A stretch of DNA of 64,000 nucleotides from Hondaea fermentalgiana (Eukaryota > Sar > Bigyra > Thraustochytrida > Thraustochytriidae). The position numbers and the translations under genes are program-made. Below the pieces are notes generated by a model, which had not been told where the DNA came from, did no database searches, and was given only the letters and a program-made list of their open reading frames with translations. Position 1 is the first letter of the stretch. Every line of letters begins with the position of its first letter. Positions 1-8,105 of the stretch are shown here, piece by piece. The stretch is from NCBI GenBank assembly GCA_014084085.1, contig NPFB01000174.1:8607-72606 (forward strand). The letters run 5' to 3'.

Positions 1-470
1 CGGGCGGCGCTGCTGCGCGTCGCGGCGCATCGCGGCTTGGCTTCCAGCAGCGGCCGCGAGGACGGGACGGCCACTGGATGTGAGGCGGGAGGCGGGTGCG
101 AGAAGGCGGGTGCCGGTGCTGGCGCGCTCTCGCGCAAATAGACGCACTGACGCAAACAGACGGAGGCGGCAGGCGGAGGGAGGGAAGGGGGAAGAAGGGC
201 GAGCAGGGAGGGAGACACAAGGAGGGAGGGAGGAGGGAGGCCGGGCCGGGTTCAGACCGCCTGCGCGGCGCGCCCGGCAAAGCAAACCCGCAACCCCGAG
301 CACCGCACCGCACCGCACCGCACCGAGCCAATCAGCAAGCTAGACAGCTACACGCACGCGCGCACGCTCGCTCGCTCGCACGCACGCACGCACGCACGCT
401 CGCTCGCGCGTTAGAAAGCAAACAAACGGAGGTTGTCTGACCGAGACCGGGAAACACAAAAAAAGACAAG
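1..470. other. 5' flank of cytochrome b5 gene, repeat-rich
   Basis: No gene is seen. The stretch is purine-rich at 160-240. It carries five tandem CACCG units at 301-325 and an ACGC/TCGC tetranucleotide tract at about 358-405. The last 60 bases before the b5 ATG are A-rich and are probably leader. Overlapping Arg-rich frames here look like composition artefacts. Confidence 0.6.
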
Positions 471-926
471 ATGCCTACGTTCACGCAAGAGGAGGTCGCC
501 AAGCACACCAGCGAGAAGGACTGCTGGGTCATCTTCAAGGGCAAGGTCTACGACGTCTCCGAGTACCTCGACGACCACCCAGGTGGCGTAGAGATCATCA
601 CCGATCTCGCCGGCATGGACTGCACCGAGGACTTTGAGGATACTGGTCACTCCGAGGAGGCCTACGATATGTTTGACGAGTACTACATTGGCGACTTGGA
701 GGGCTCCACATCCGATGTCGTCGCCCCGGCACCCTCTGGTGATGCGGCAGCCATCAAGACCACCGTCACAGCTTCTAACAACGCATCCGTCGAGATCAAG
801 TACGACACTGGCAAACCAAAGACCCCCAACTCAGGCAACGATAACGGTAGCGTCATGATCATGGCTGGAGCCGCCGTCGCTGTTGGTGCTGCAGCCGCCT
901 TCTTTCTGCTCCGCAAGAAGAAGTAA
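471..926 (+). CDS. Cytochrome b5, tail-anchored
   Basis: The 151-residue product is a small haem electron carrier of the ER type, which passes electrons to desaturases, P450s and other oxygenases. The haem domain (about 3-77) has the H-P-G-G motif with H36 as first axial ligand and H60 in the TGHS segment as second. A low-complexity linker follows (about 80-120). A C-terminal hydrophobic anchor (about 126-146) ends in Arg-Lys-Lys-Lys, as in tail-anchored ER proteins. The ATG follows an A-rich leader and no upstream in-frame Met fits. It converges with the MpaB-type oxygenase gene 435 bases away, which is a plausible electron client, but that link is inference. Confidence 0.95.
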   Translation: MPTFTQEEVAKHTSEKDCWVIFKGKVYDVSEYLDDHPGGVEIITDLAGMDCTEDFEDTGHSEEAYDMFDEYYIGDLEGSTSDVVAPAPSGDAAAIKTTVTASNNASVEIKYDTGKPKTPNSGNDNGSVMIMAGAAVAVGAAAAFFLLRKKK

Positions 927-1361
927 ATCTTAGAATCCGTCTAGCACCCACTCACACACTCACACAGCTCTACTTTTTCGCCTCTTTGTCTGATCTGGCG
1001 ATTCTTTTTTTCCCGTGAACACAACACCAACAACAAAAGAATCGAATCCAATCCAATCCCGTCCTGTACGTATTCGCTTGTGCGTCCCAATTGCCATTAA
1101 CGAATTCAGTAACCCATCTTTGAAAATTGCACCCAATTCTTCGTCAAACTTGCTTGCTTGCTTGCTCGCAACGAAATGTCTTTTCCCCTCCCTTTTTTTT
1201 TTGAAAATTTTAAAAAATGCAAGTAAAGTGTATAGTGTTGCTTTCCTTTGCTGCATCTCTTCGCTCTCTCTCCACCTCTCTACCTCTCTACCTCTCTCTC
1301 GCAATCTCTCTCTCCACCTCTCTCTCTCTCTGGAAGCATCACGAAAACAATAAACAAAATC
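927..1361. other. Convergent spacer between b5 and oxygenase genes
   Basis: This is a shared 3' region with T-rich runs and an imperfect pyrimidine tract of CTCTCTAC-type units at about 1255-1335. AATAAA-like sequence lies near 1350. No gene is supported. Confidence 0.6.
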
Positions 1362-2534
1362 TTAAAGTTGACCCTGAGCGCGCGGAGGCATTAAGGCGTC
1401 AAGTCCTAGATTGGCAACACGTGCAGAAACCTGCGAGAGATACTTTGCGGCCGGAGATTGCGTCTTGCCATAACGCTCCTCTTGCGCAAGGTACGCCGTC
1501 AGCCAGCGAAACGAGGGCGGCATCAGTCGGTACGTGAATCGAACGTAGCCAAGGACCAAAGCAGCGCGCATGCGCTCCATCCGACCAATTTTACGCCCGC
1601 CAAATGCCTCTCCGAGCCGAGGCGGAAGTTGGCACAAAGATACCCAGCGTGTCAAAGCCATGAGGGGCCAGAACCGGGCTTTGGGTGGAGCCCAGAGAAA
1701 CGAGTCAATGCGACTCGCCGTGCCGCCAACCGCCAAGACCCTGGAATGTACCATTGCGTTCACCATTGCGTCAAGCGCTGCCGCATTCACCGGCAGCAAC
1801 GTCTCTGGAACCGCAAAGAAACGCGCCGCAAATCGATTGTTCGACGCCACAAAGGCGTCCTTGGCTTCCTCGCTCAGTCGCTCCACCAAGAGCTCGTAAA
1901 TGTAAATCGAACTCTCCGCTAGCGTCAAATACACCCACAAGAGCGCGTGCGCGTGCGCCGCGTCATACTTGTGGCCCTTGGAAAAGAGCCCCACGTCCTC
2001 TTCGAGCTCGCCGCGCACGCCATTGTGTAGCTTGCGCACAACGCGCGATGCGCGCGCCGCCTCTTCAGGCGTCCCGTATTGCATGGCAAACATGTACTTG
2101 AATGTGCGAAAGAAGCGCTCCTGCACGCCGTTCTTTAGATTCGAGTGCTGCGAAATCCCCTGCGCCACATACGGATGGGCCAGCTGCATCATGGCAGCCC
2201 GGCCTCCGGCCGCAAAAATGACGCTCTCACGGAGAATCTTGTACAGGGCTTCGTCGTGTTCCTCGTCGGCACGCGCTTGAGTCGCTTCTGCCTGCGCCTC
2301 GTGCGTCGCATTGTCCACCAGCTGCTCTTCGAGCGAAGCCTCCATGTAAAACATTTCCACCGCCGCCACCTCTTTCGGATCGCATGGCTTTTCGCTCGCT
2401 TCGGAGCGCTCCTGCATCACATCGTACGCATGTTTGCAGTCGAGCAAGAACACTACGGCCCCGCCGGCAGCCACGATTCCGAGTGCCCTTCGCCACGTCT
2501 CGCGTGTTGGGAGCGCCATCCTCAGGCTTGGCAT
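1362..2534 (-). CDS. MpaB/latex-clearing-type oxygenase (DUF2236 family), membrane-anchored
   Basis: The 390-residue product matches the ER-bound oxygenase MpaB/rubber-oxygenase catalytic family. Visible signatures are R-E-S-x-I-F-x-x-G-G-R-A, then Q-L-A-H-P-x-V-A-x-G with a downstream Q-H-S, then R-K-L-H-N-x-V-R-G. These His are the usual haem ligand or active-site positions of the family. One hydrophobic segment near residues 17-31 would anchor it in a membrane. The ATG at 2534 is chosen because the frame upstream stays open but is a lysine tract encoded by a (GAA)n repeat and lacks a convincing ATG. Members cleave C=C bonds in terpenoid chains or polymers; the substrate here is unknown. 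It is divergent from the LRR gene. Confidence 0.8.
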   Translation of the reverse strand: MPSLRMALPTRETWRRALGIVAAGGAVVFLLDCKHAYDVMQERSEASEKPCDPKEVAAVEMFYMEASLEEQLVDNATHEAQAEATQARADEEHDEALYKILRESVIFAAGGRAAMMQLAHPYVAQGISQHSNLKNGVQERFFRTFKYMFAMQYGTPEEAARASRVVRKLHNGVRGELEEDVGLFSKGHKYDAAHAHALLWVYLTLAESSIYIYELLVERLSEEAKDAFVASNNRFAARFFAVPETLLPVNAAALDAMVNAMVHSRVLAVGGTASRIDSFLWAPPKARFWPLMALTRWVSLCQLPPRLGEAFGGRKIGRMERMRAALVLGYVRFTYRLMPPSFRWLTAYLAQEERYGKTQSPAAKYLSQVSARVANLGLDALMPPRAQGQL

Positions 2535-3390
2535 CTTCCTCTTCCCTCGTCTCTTCTTCTTCTTCTTCTTCTTCTTCTTCTTCTTCTTCGTCTTCTGCTC
2601 GTTCTGGTTTTGGCAACGACCAAAGCTCTTCGCGCGGCCGGGGCTCACAGTCGCCGACGGATTGCTCCGGCGCGGGCCTGCGCCTCGCCTCGCCGCGGGC
2701 TGGCGCGCGAGTAAGAGACACGCGCTTTGCTGCGCCGTCACCGCTCGCCAGCGCCGAGTCGCTCGCCTCGCAAGGCCCGCGCGAACTGACGAAGCGGGCT
2801 CTCTCGGCCCAAATCTCGAACTGGCCTAATCGCCCCCGGGACGCGGCCTATTGATCCGTTACGCACGGCTCACACTCGAACTCGGAGCGCCCAGCTGTCA
2901 GGCTCACGCTGTCAGAAAAAGTCAGTCGCTGCGCCTATTTTGCTTGGAGGCCCGCAGAAACAACGTCGACTGCTGCTGCTTGCAGTGCAGCACAGACTGC
3001 TTGCTCTGTGCTTGCTGCGACTTGGAAGTTGTGCACGCACACCTCTCCGCGGCGCCGGCGCCGTCGCGGGACCTGCTGCACGCTGAGAGGGCGCGAGCAG
3101 CGGAGCAAAGCTACGCACAGCTAGCTACACATCGCTAGTCTACGCAGTGGCCGCATGGGGGCCAAAAATAAAAATATTTATTAAAATCCAAGTGACAGTG
3201 AGGGGGCACTTCTCGCGTCCGCGCCGAGTCCACTCTCTTTTCCTGCCCTCACCAATCCTATTTTGCAAAACCAGGTCACGGGCGGGCATGACAAAAGCCC
3301 GTCAATGCCAACAACAAAGCCTTATCGTTTCAAGCCCCAGACTCGTGCGCTGATCCAAAGGCTGGACCGTCTGCAACGACAAACAACACC
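2535..3390. promoter_or_regulatory. Divergent spacer between oxygenase and LRR genes
   Basis: This 856-base region must hold the start signals of both flanking genes. Apart from the TTC tract nothing specific stands out. A short A/T-rich patch (about 3160-3190) interrupts the GC-rich background and may mark the LRR-side core promoter. Confidence 0.45.
2552..2590. repeat. (TTC)n microsatellite at the oxygenase 5' end
   Basis: About 13 uninterrupted TTC units, read as (GAA)n on the coding strand, lie just upstream of the chosen ATG. If translation began farther upstream this would be a run of 12-13 lysines. Confidence 0.9.
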
Positions 3391-4755
3391 ATGGGCAATG
3401 GAGCGAGCGGAGCGGCAGAGCTCCTCGAGGACACCGAAGACCCCGCGGTGCTGCAGACCCTGTGCGGCAAGCTTTCGGACCTCATCGAGGAAGATCCAGC
3501 CTGCGAAAGATGGTGCAAACCCATCCTCGAAAAGGCTCTTCCCGACGACCTCGATGCGCAAGCTTGGAAAGCAAGACGCAAAGCTTTGCACGATGCCGCG
3601 TGCGCTTTCGTCGCAATTGTAGAGGCTGCCGGCGGTGCCGCACCCACCGACACGGACGAGCTCGTAACTGCTCAGACGGCTGTTGGAACCACACTGAACC
3701 TTAGCCTCGCCGACCGCGACTCGAACGAGGTCGTTGGTGCGCTGTACGCGTTCCGGCTCCCGGCGCTCGCCGAGCTGCCCAGCCCCGTCTTGGCGCTCGG
3801 TTCCAAAATTACCGAGCTTTCGCTGAAAAAGAATGGCCTCAAGGAAATCCCTGCCGCCATTGGCACGCTGACGGGTCTCACCTCGCTCGACCTGAGCGAA
3901 AACGCCCTCGAGACCCTTCCTGACGAGATTTGCGCGCTGTCGGCACTCGAAACGCTCGACGCCTCGGAGAATTGCCTCACGGCACTTCCAGAGAATCTGG
4001 GCAATCTGACGTCGCTACAGACTTTTTTTCTCTTCAAGAATGCGCTCACCAAGCTTCCCGATTCCATTGGGGGCTGCGCCCAGCTGTCCGAGCTCAACCT
4101 CTTCAACAACAAGCTCATCAAGATTCCCGCGACTCTCGCTGAAATCGAGGCGCTCGTCGACCTGAACCTCGGCGGCAACAAGCTCAAGACGCTGCCCAGC
4201 ACCAAGCGTTGGATCAACCTCGAGCGCTTAGCGCTCTCCTGGAATACCATCGTCATGCTCAATGATTTTGGGGGCATGCCCAAGCTGCGTCAATTGCAAC
4301 TCAACCGCAATCAGCTCGCCGAGATTCCCGACGACGCTCTCGTCGGCTGCGACGATCTCGAGTCCGTCGATCTGTCGACCAACAGGTTGACAGCTTTGCC
4401 TCTTTCGTTGCTCCAGTGCTCGGGGATCCAGACGCTCGATGCAACCTCCAACGAGCTGTCGGCACTCGCAGACTGTTCCGCGTTGCGGAGTCTCAAGATC
4501 CTCAAACTTGGCTCCAACAAGCTCGTTGATATTACCGAGAGTAACTTGGGCAAGTGCGTTGCGCTAGAGACGCTCTTTCTTCCTTCCAACCAGCTCGCCA
4601 AGCTCCCGGCCGATCTCACCGACCTCGTCAATCTTTCCCGGGCCAACGTGTCTGGGAACGCACAGACGCTTGATCGCGCTGACCCCGAGACGGCACGCGT
4701 GGTCTCGACGCTTTCGGAGCAGTGTGCGCAAAAAGGAGGTCGCTGGATCGAATAA
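3391..4755 (+). CDS. Leucine-rich-repeat protein with N-myristoylation signal
   Basis: The 454-residue product begins Met-Gly-Asn-Gly-Ala-Ser, a good N-myristoylation signal (Gly2, Ser6), so it is probably membrane-associated on the cytosolic side. A short helical N-terminal region (about 10-95) precedes about 13 LRRs (about 130-440). They have the roughly 23-residue LxxLxLxxNxLxxLPxxI pattern of the SHOC2/RSU1/plant intracellular Ras-group class. No kinase or other catalytic domain follows, so it is probably a scaffold; the partner cannot be told from sequence. The stop codon overlaps an AATAAA hexamer (4751-4756), a possible polyadenylation signal. Confidence 0.9.
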   Translation: MGNGASGAAELLEDTEDPAVLQTLCGKLSDLIEEDPACERWCKPILEKALPDDLDAQAWKARRKALHDAACAFVAIVEAAGGAAPTDTDELVTAQTAVGTTLNLSLADRDSNEVVGALYAFRLPALAELPSPVLALGSKITELSLKKNGLKEIPAAIGTLTGLTSLDLSENALETLPDEICALSALETLDASENCLTALPENLGNLTSLQTFFLFKNALTKLPDSIGGCAQLSELNLFNNKLIKIPATLAEIEALVDLNLGGNKLKTLPSTKRWINLERLALSWNTIVMLNDFGGMPKLRQLQLNRNQLAEIPDDALVGCDDLESVDLSTNRLTALPLSLLQCSGIQTLDATSNELSALADCSALRSLKILKLGSNKLVDITESNLGKCVALETLFLPSNQLAKLPADLTDLVNLSRANVSGNAQTLDRADPETARVVSTLSEQCAQKGGRWIE

Positions 4756-5275
4756 AACGGTCTGACAGTGAAACAGACATTCGAGAAAGGGAAACAACTT
4801 TTGTCTTTTCCACAGAAGAGGAATGCCACGTCATCTTGCCTTGCACGCTGGGGCAGTGCAGTGCGCAACAACGGGTCGACTTTGACATTGTTTTTATTGT
4901 TTGTAGAATCTGACCACGAAACGCAAGTTTTGGTGCTGATTGTGAGTACTATGCACAGAACTATCAGAAGCTTGATCTCATTTCCTTTTCGCTCCTACTA
5001 CAATCCACGGCGGCTTTGACTCTTGTCCTTGGAGATTCCAATTCCTACAAAGGTACGTTACTCTTCCAATGTCCCTCTTCATCGAAAAAAAAGAGTGCGA
5101 TCCGAGAGAGAAAGGGCAGCAAACAAACGTAGCGTTTTCTTCGTTGAAATCAAAAAGAGAAAAGCCAACAAAGCATTGCAACAAAGATGGAAAAAACATA
5201 AAACATCGATTGAAGGAGATTACGAGCACACTAGGCGCTCGCTCACAAACTAGGCACAGGCGCTTGCATTCCATT
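4756..5275. other. Convergent spacer, no gene seen
   Basis: This is the 3' region shared by the LRR gene and the five-pass membrane protein gene. It is less GC-rich than neighbouring coding DNA, with A-rich runs at 5085-5215. The short frames here have no recognisable features. Confidence 0.5.
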
Positions 5276-6748
5276 CTAAGCGCTCACATCCTTTGGCGGC
5301 GGGCCGTCAGCGTTGCCAACAGCCACAGCCTCAGCCATGACGTACTCGCCGTTCTCAAAGCGGTCGAACTCAAAGCACCGGTACACAATAATGGCAGCCA
5401 TGAGTGAGACAGAGCCAAGTGTCAATGTGACCCACATGATAGCAAAGCCAGCAGTAACCCCGTTGCACGTGCCCTCCGCAAGCAGATCAACGTACATGGG
5501 GTTGATGTTCGAGCAATCGGCAACGTCGACAACCGAGTCAATCGCCCCGGGAATCTCGCCAATGCTCGTCTGAATGTCCTCCACAGCAGCAATGCACTCC
5601 GTGCCGTTCTCCACGGGGTATCCATACTCCGTGGCGTTGTTGATCGTCTCGTTCAGCGTCGTCAGCAACTCATCGATGCTCGCCTCAAATACATCGGTAA
5701 TGTTGCTTGTGTCGCCAACAGCCTCCGTGAGCGGGTTGGTGCCCTCGCAAGTCTGGTAGTAGCACAGGTAGCTGTAAGGGTCCGTAGAGCAGAGATCGGC
5801 ACCCGGGTCGTCCTGCAAGAGCATATCGGACAGCAAACGGTTCAGGTTGCTCGTGGGCGACGGCACGCAAAAGTCAGCGCCGGCTGTCGAAATGATGGCG
5901 AGAACAACAATCACAATCCACAAAAGGAGCAGCATGATCACACTCAGCACAATGAAAAAGGTGCCCGAGCATCCGGCGAGTGCCTTCGCGGGGCGCGTGC
6001 CGCTACCAGGTGCGTTCGTGTACAGACGGTACAGCGTCGCGATCGTAAACACTGCACTGATCACAATGATAAGCGCCACGGTGACCTTGTAGCCGACGCG
6101 GACCTTTTCCAAGTACGGGTCGATGGTTTCCACAACGTCGTTGAACTGCTGGACAACCTCGTCCATCTCTCCGGTCACACCGTCCAGGGAATCGTCAATA
6201 CTGTCCGCGAAATCGTCCCAGTCCGTTTCAGGAAAGGTAATGTTGGCGGTCTCCGTGAGGTTCTGGCACGTGACCGCGGCGACCTCGATGGTATCGAGCA
6301 CGCCCGTGGCGGTATCGGCTGCGGCAGCGAGGGTGGTATCGGTTTCGTCCACAAAGTCCTGCAGGCTCTTGCCCGTGCCCAGCACCGTGTCCAGACCGTT
6401 CAGGGCTTGCGTGTTGGCGCCCAGCGAGTAGAACCAGCCAAAGCAGCTCAGCACCATGAATCCCACAAAAAAGATGGCGCCGACCTTGTTGCTCCTTCCG
6501 CGGTTGCAGCACTTTTCGCGGCAGCACCCGATGCAGCACAGAGCAAACACCCAGATGATGAACACAATGAACGCGGCAATGGGGCCCGCCGAAATGCCAA
6601 TCACGTACTCCACCGTCGGGTCGTCCTGGCTGAGCGCAAAGCCGGCCGTGGGGAAGTTGAACTCGCTCGAGCCCCTCACACGCGGCGAGTTATGCAGCAT
6701 CTCCAGCACGCTCGGCGCCACATACGTCGGCGCCGTGTAGTCGCCCAT
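5276..6748 (-). CDS. Five-pass membrane protein of tweety/prominin-like topology
   Basis: The 490-residue product has five predicted membrane segments at about 49-71, 89-109, 220-240, 262-287 and 433-456. The N-terminus would be outside. A short Cys- and Arg/Lys-rich inner loop (about 71-88, C-C-x-G-C-C then C-C-N-R-G-R) is likely palmitoylated. Two large outer loops (110-219 and 288-432) carry N-x-T/S sequons, and the second has paired cysteines. The tail is short and inside. This is the layout of the tweety and prominin families, but identity is low by eye, so only the fold type is claimed. The ATG at 6748 begins the conserved-looking part; upstream frame is repeats. Confidence 0.75.
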   Translation of the reverse strand: MGDYTAPTYVAPSVLEMLHNSPRVRGSSEFNFPTAGFALSQDDPTVEYVIGISAGPIAAFIVFIIWVFALCCIGCCREKCCNRGRSNKVGAIFFVGFMVLSCFGWFYSLGANTQALNGLDTVLGTGKSLQDFVDETDTTLAAAADTATGVLDTIEVAAVTCQNLTETANITFPETDWDDFADSIDDSLDGVTGEMDEVVQQFNDVVETIDPYLEKVRVGYKVTVALIIVISAVFTIATLYRLYTNAPGSGTRPAKALAGCSGTFFIVLSVIMLLLLWIVIVVLAIISTAGADFCVPSPTSNLNRLLSDMLLQDDPGADLCSTDPYSYLCYYQTCEGTNPLTEAVGDTSNITDVFEASIDELLTTLNETINNATEYGYPVENGTECIAAVEDIQTSIGEIPGAIDSVVDVADCSNINPMYVDLLAEGTCNGVTAGFAIMWVTLTLGSVSLMAAIIVYRCFEFDRFENGEYVMAEAVAVGNADGPPPKDVSA

Positions 6749-8105
6749 GGTCTCTCTCCCTCTGCTTGCCAACCTGCCTGCCTGCCTGCCTGCCTGCCCG
6801 TGCCCTCCCGCCCTGCTCGACGCGCGCCGTGCCTCTGGCTCCCTCGTCGTTTCCGATTTGTTGGTTTGCTTGCTTGCTTGCTTGCTTGCTTGTCCTTGTT
6901 TGCTTGTCCTTGTTTGCTTGTCCTTGTTTGTTTGTTCGCAACAGACACTAATAACCGGCCGCTCAGCTTTTCCAGCGCGGCGCGTGTCCCTCTCTCTCTC
7001 CCCCCTCTCTGGCGGCGCCCGATCCACGCGGCAATAACAAAAAGCAGCAGCCAGTGCAGCCAAAGAGGAAGCGCGCGAGGGGTGTGTACAACAAGGTGTG
7101 TGTCCGTGTGTTGGCCGGCCCGGACACAGGCTGGCGATAAAACAGTGACTGGAAAATACACACCTGGTACTAACAATGTAAGCCCCCGCAGCACGATGTA
7201 CGGTCACCACTCTCACCTTCGCCTTCGGGGACCGGTCTTCCTCGCGGGCGGGGGAACCCTTCGCATCGCGCCGCTGCCGCGACGCGGCGCGTCGCACGCG
7301 CCCAGGAAGGCTCTGCGTCCCCGTCTCCGTCTCCGTCTCCGGCATGCATTCCATTATCTACGCGAGTCTGGCAGCGGCCACCAGCGGCCCTCGCGTCGAG
7401 CATACATGCGCGCTAGCACCTCCTACCGCAGATCCGGCAGGATGCTACGCGCGCCGCGCCCTCTCGAATCCCGCTCTGCCTGCCTCCGCTCCGCGCCAGT
7501 CGGGACGCAGACCGCGGTCGAGCGCTCTCCCTCGCGCTCTCCCTCGCGCTCTCCGTGGCCGCTGCCGAGCATGTAACGGCCGGCCGTGCGCCCATCTGCC
7601 TGGATCCTGAGAGCGTGGCGAGCGAAGAGGCAGGCCCTGCTCGGAATCAGCACGACACGACTTGCGCATTGCTAGGCAGGCAGGCAGGCAGGCGAGGTGG
7701 CGCCGGTGGAGACCACGCCAATCTCGAGCACTGCGCCGATCTCGTGCAAGCCCTGGGCCGTCCTACGTAGGCTGGCCATTGAGCAAACCGCGGTGCGGCT
7801 GCGCAAACTGGCTGCAGCTGCTGCACTGCTGCTGCAGCTGCTGCTGCTCGGCCCGAGTCGGCCCACGGCGATGTCTTCGTGGCGAGTGCAGCCAGCTGCA
7901 GATGGGAGGCGCGGGCTCCTTCACTCTACTTTACTTTGGACAGGAGCCAGCTAGCAAGCAAAGCCGAAAGGAGAGCGCAGGGGACGCGAAGGCGCGCATG
8001 GGCCGCGGCGCAGGAGCGCCTGCGCCCCCGACTGCGCCCGCACGCGCCGCTGCTCGCGCGGGCCCGCCGGCGCGTCGTCGTCGCGCGCGCGCGAGCAGCG
8101 CCGTG
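6749..8105. promoter_or_regulatory. Divergent spacer between five-pass protein and first redox fusion gene
   Basis: No gene is supported. It contains CTGC repeats at about 6773-6797, GCTT repeats at 6866-6892, and three copies of a 14-base CCTTGTTTGCTTGT-type unit up to about 6930. CTCTCCCTCGCG units lie at about 7526-7556. Closer to the redox gene are one ACTTGCG heptamer (7660-7666) and three AGCTGC palindromic elements (7814-7821, 7834-7841, 7893-7901). An Ala/Arg-rich open frame runs into the redox gene but looks like leader. Confidence 0.5.
6866..6930. repeat. GCTT and CCTTGTTTGCTTGT tandem repeats
   Basis: About seven GCTT units are followed by three copies of a related 14-base unit. 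They lie in the leader or promoter of the five-pass protein gene. Confidence 0.85.

Noticed and set aside
5276..7354. 692-residue form of the five-pass protein
   Set aside because: The extra 202 N-terminal residues are Lys/Gln/Thr/Ser runs encoded by GCTT-type repeats; the membrane protein has a good start at 6748.
7662..8105. N-terminal extension of redox copy 1
   Set aside because: The Arg/Ala-rich frame upstream has no counterpart in copy 2 and would bury the signal peptide.
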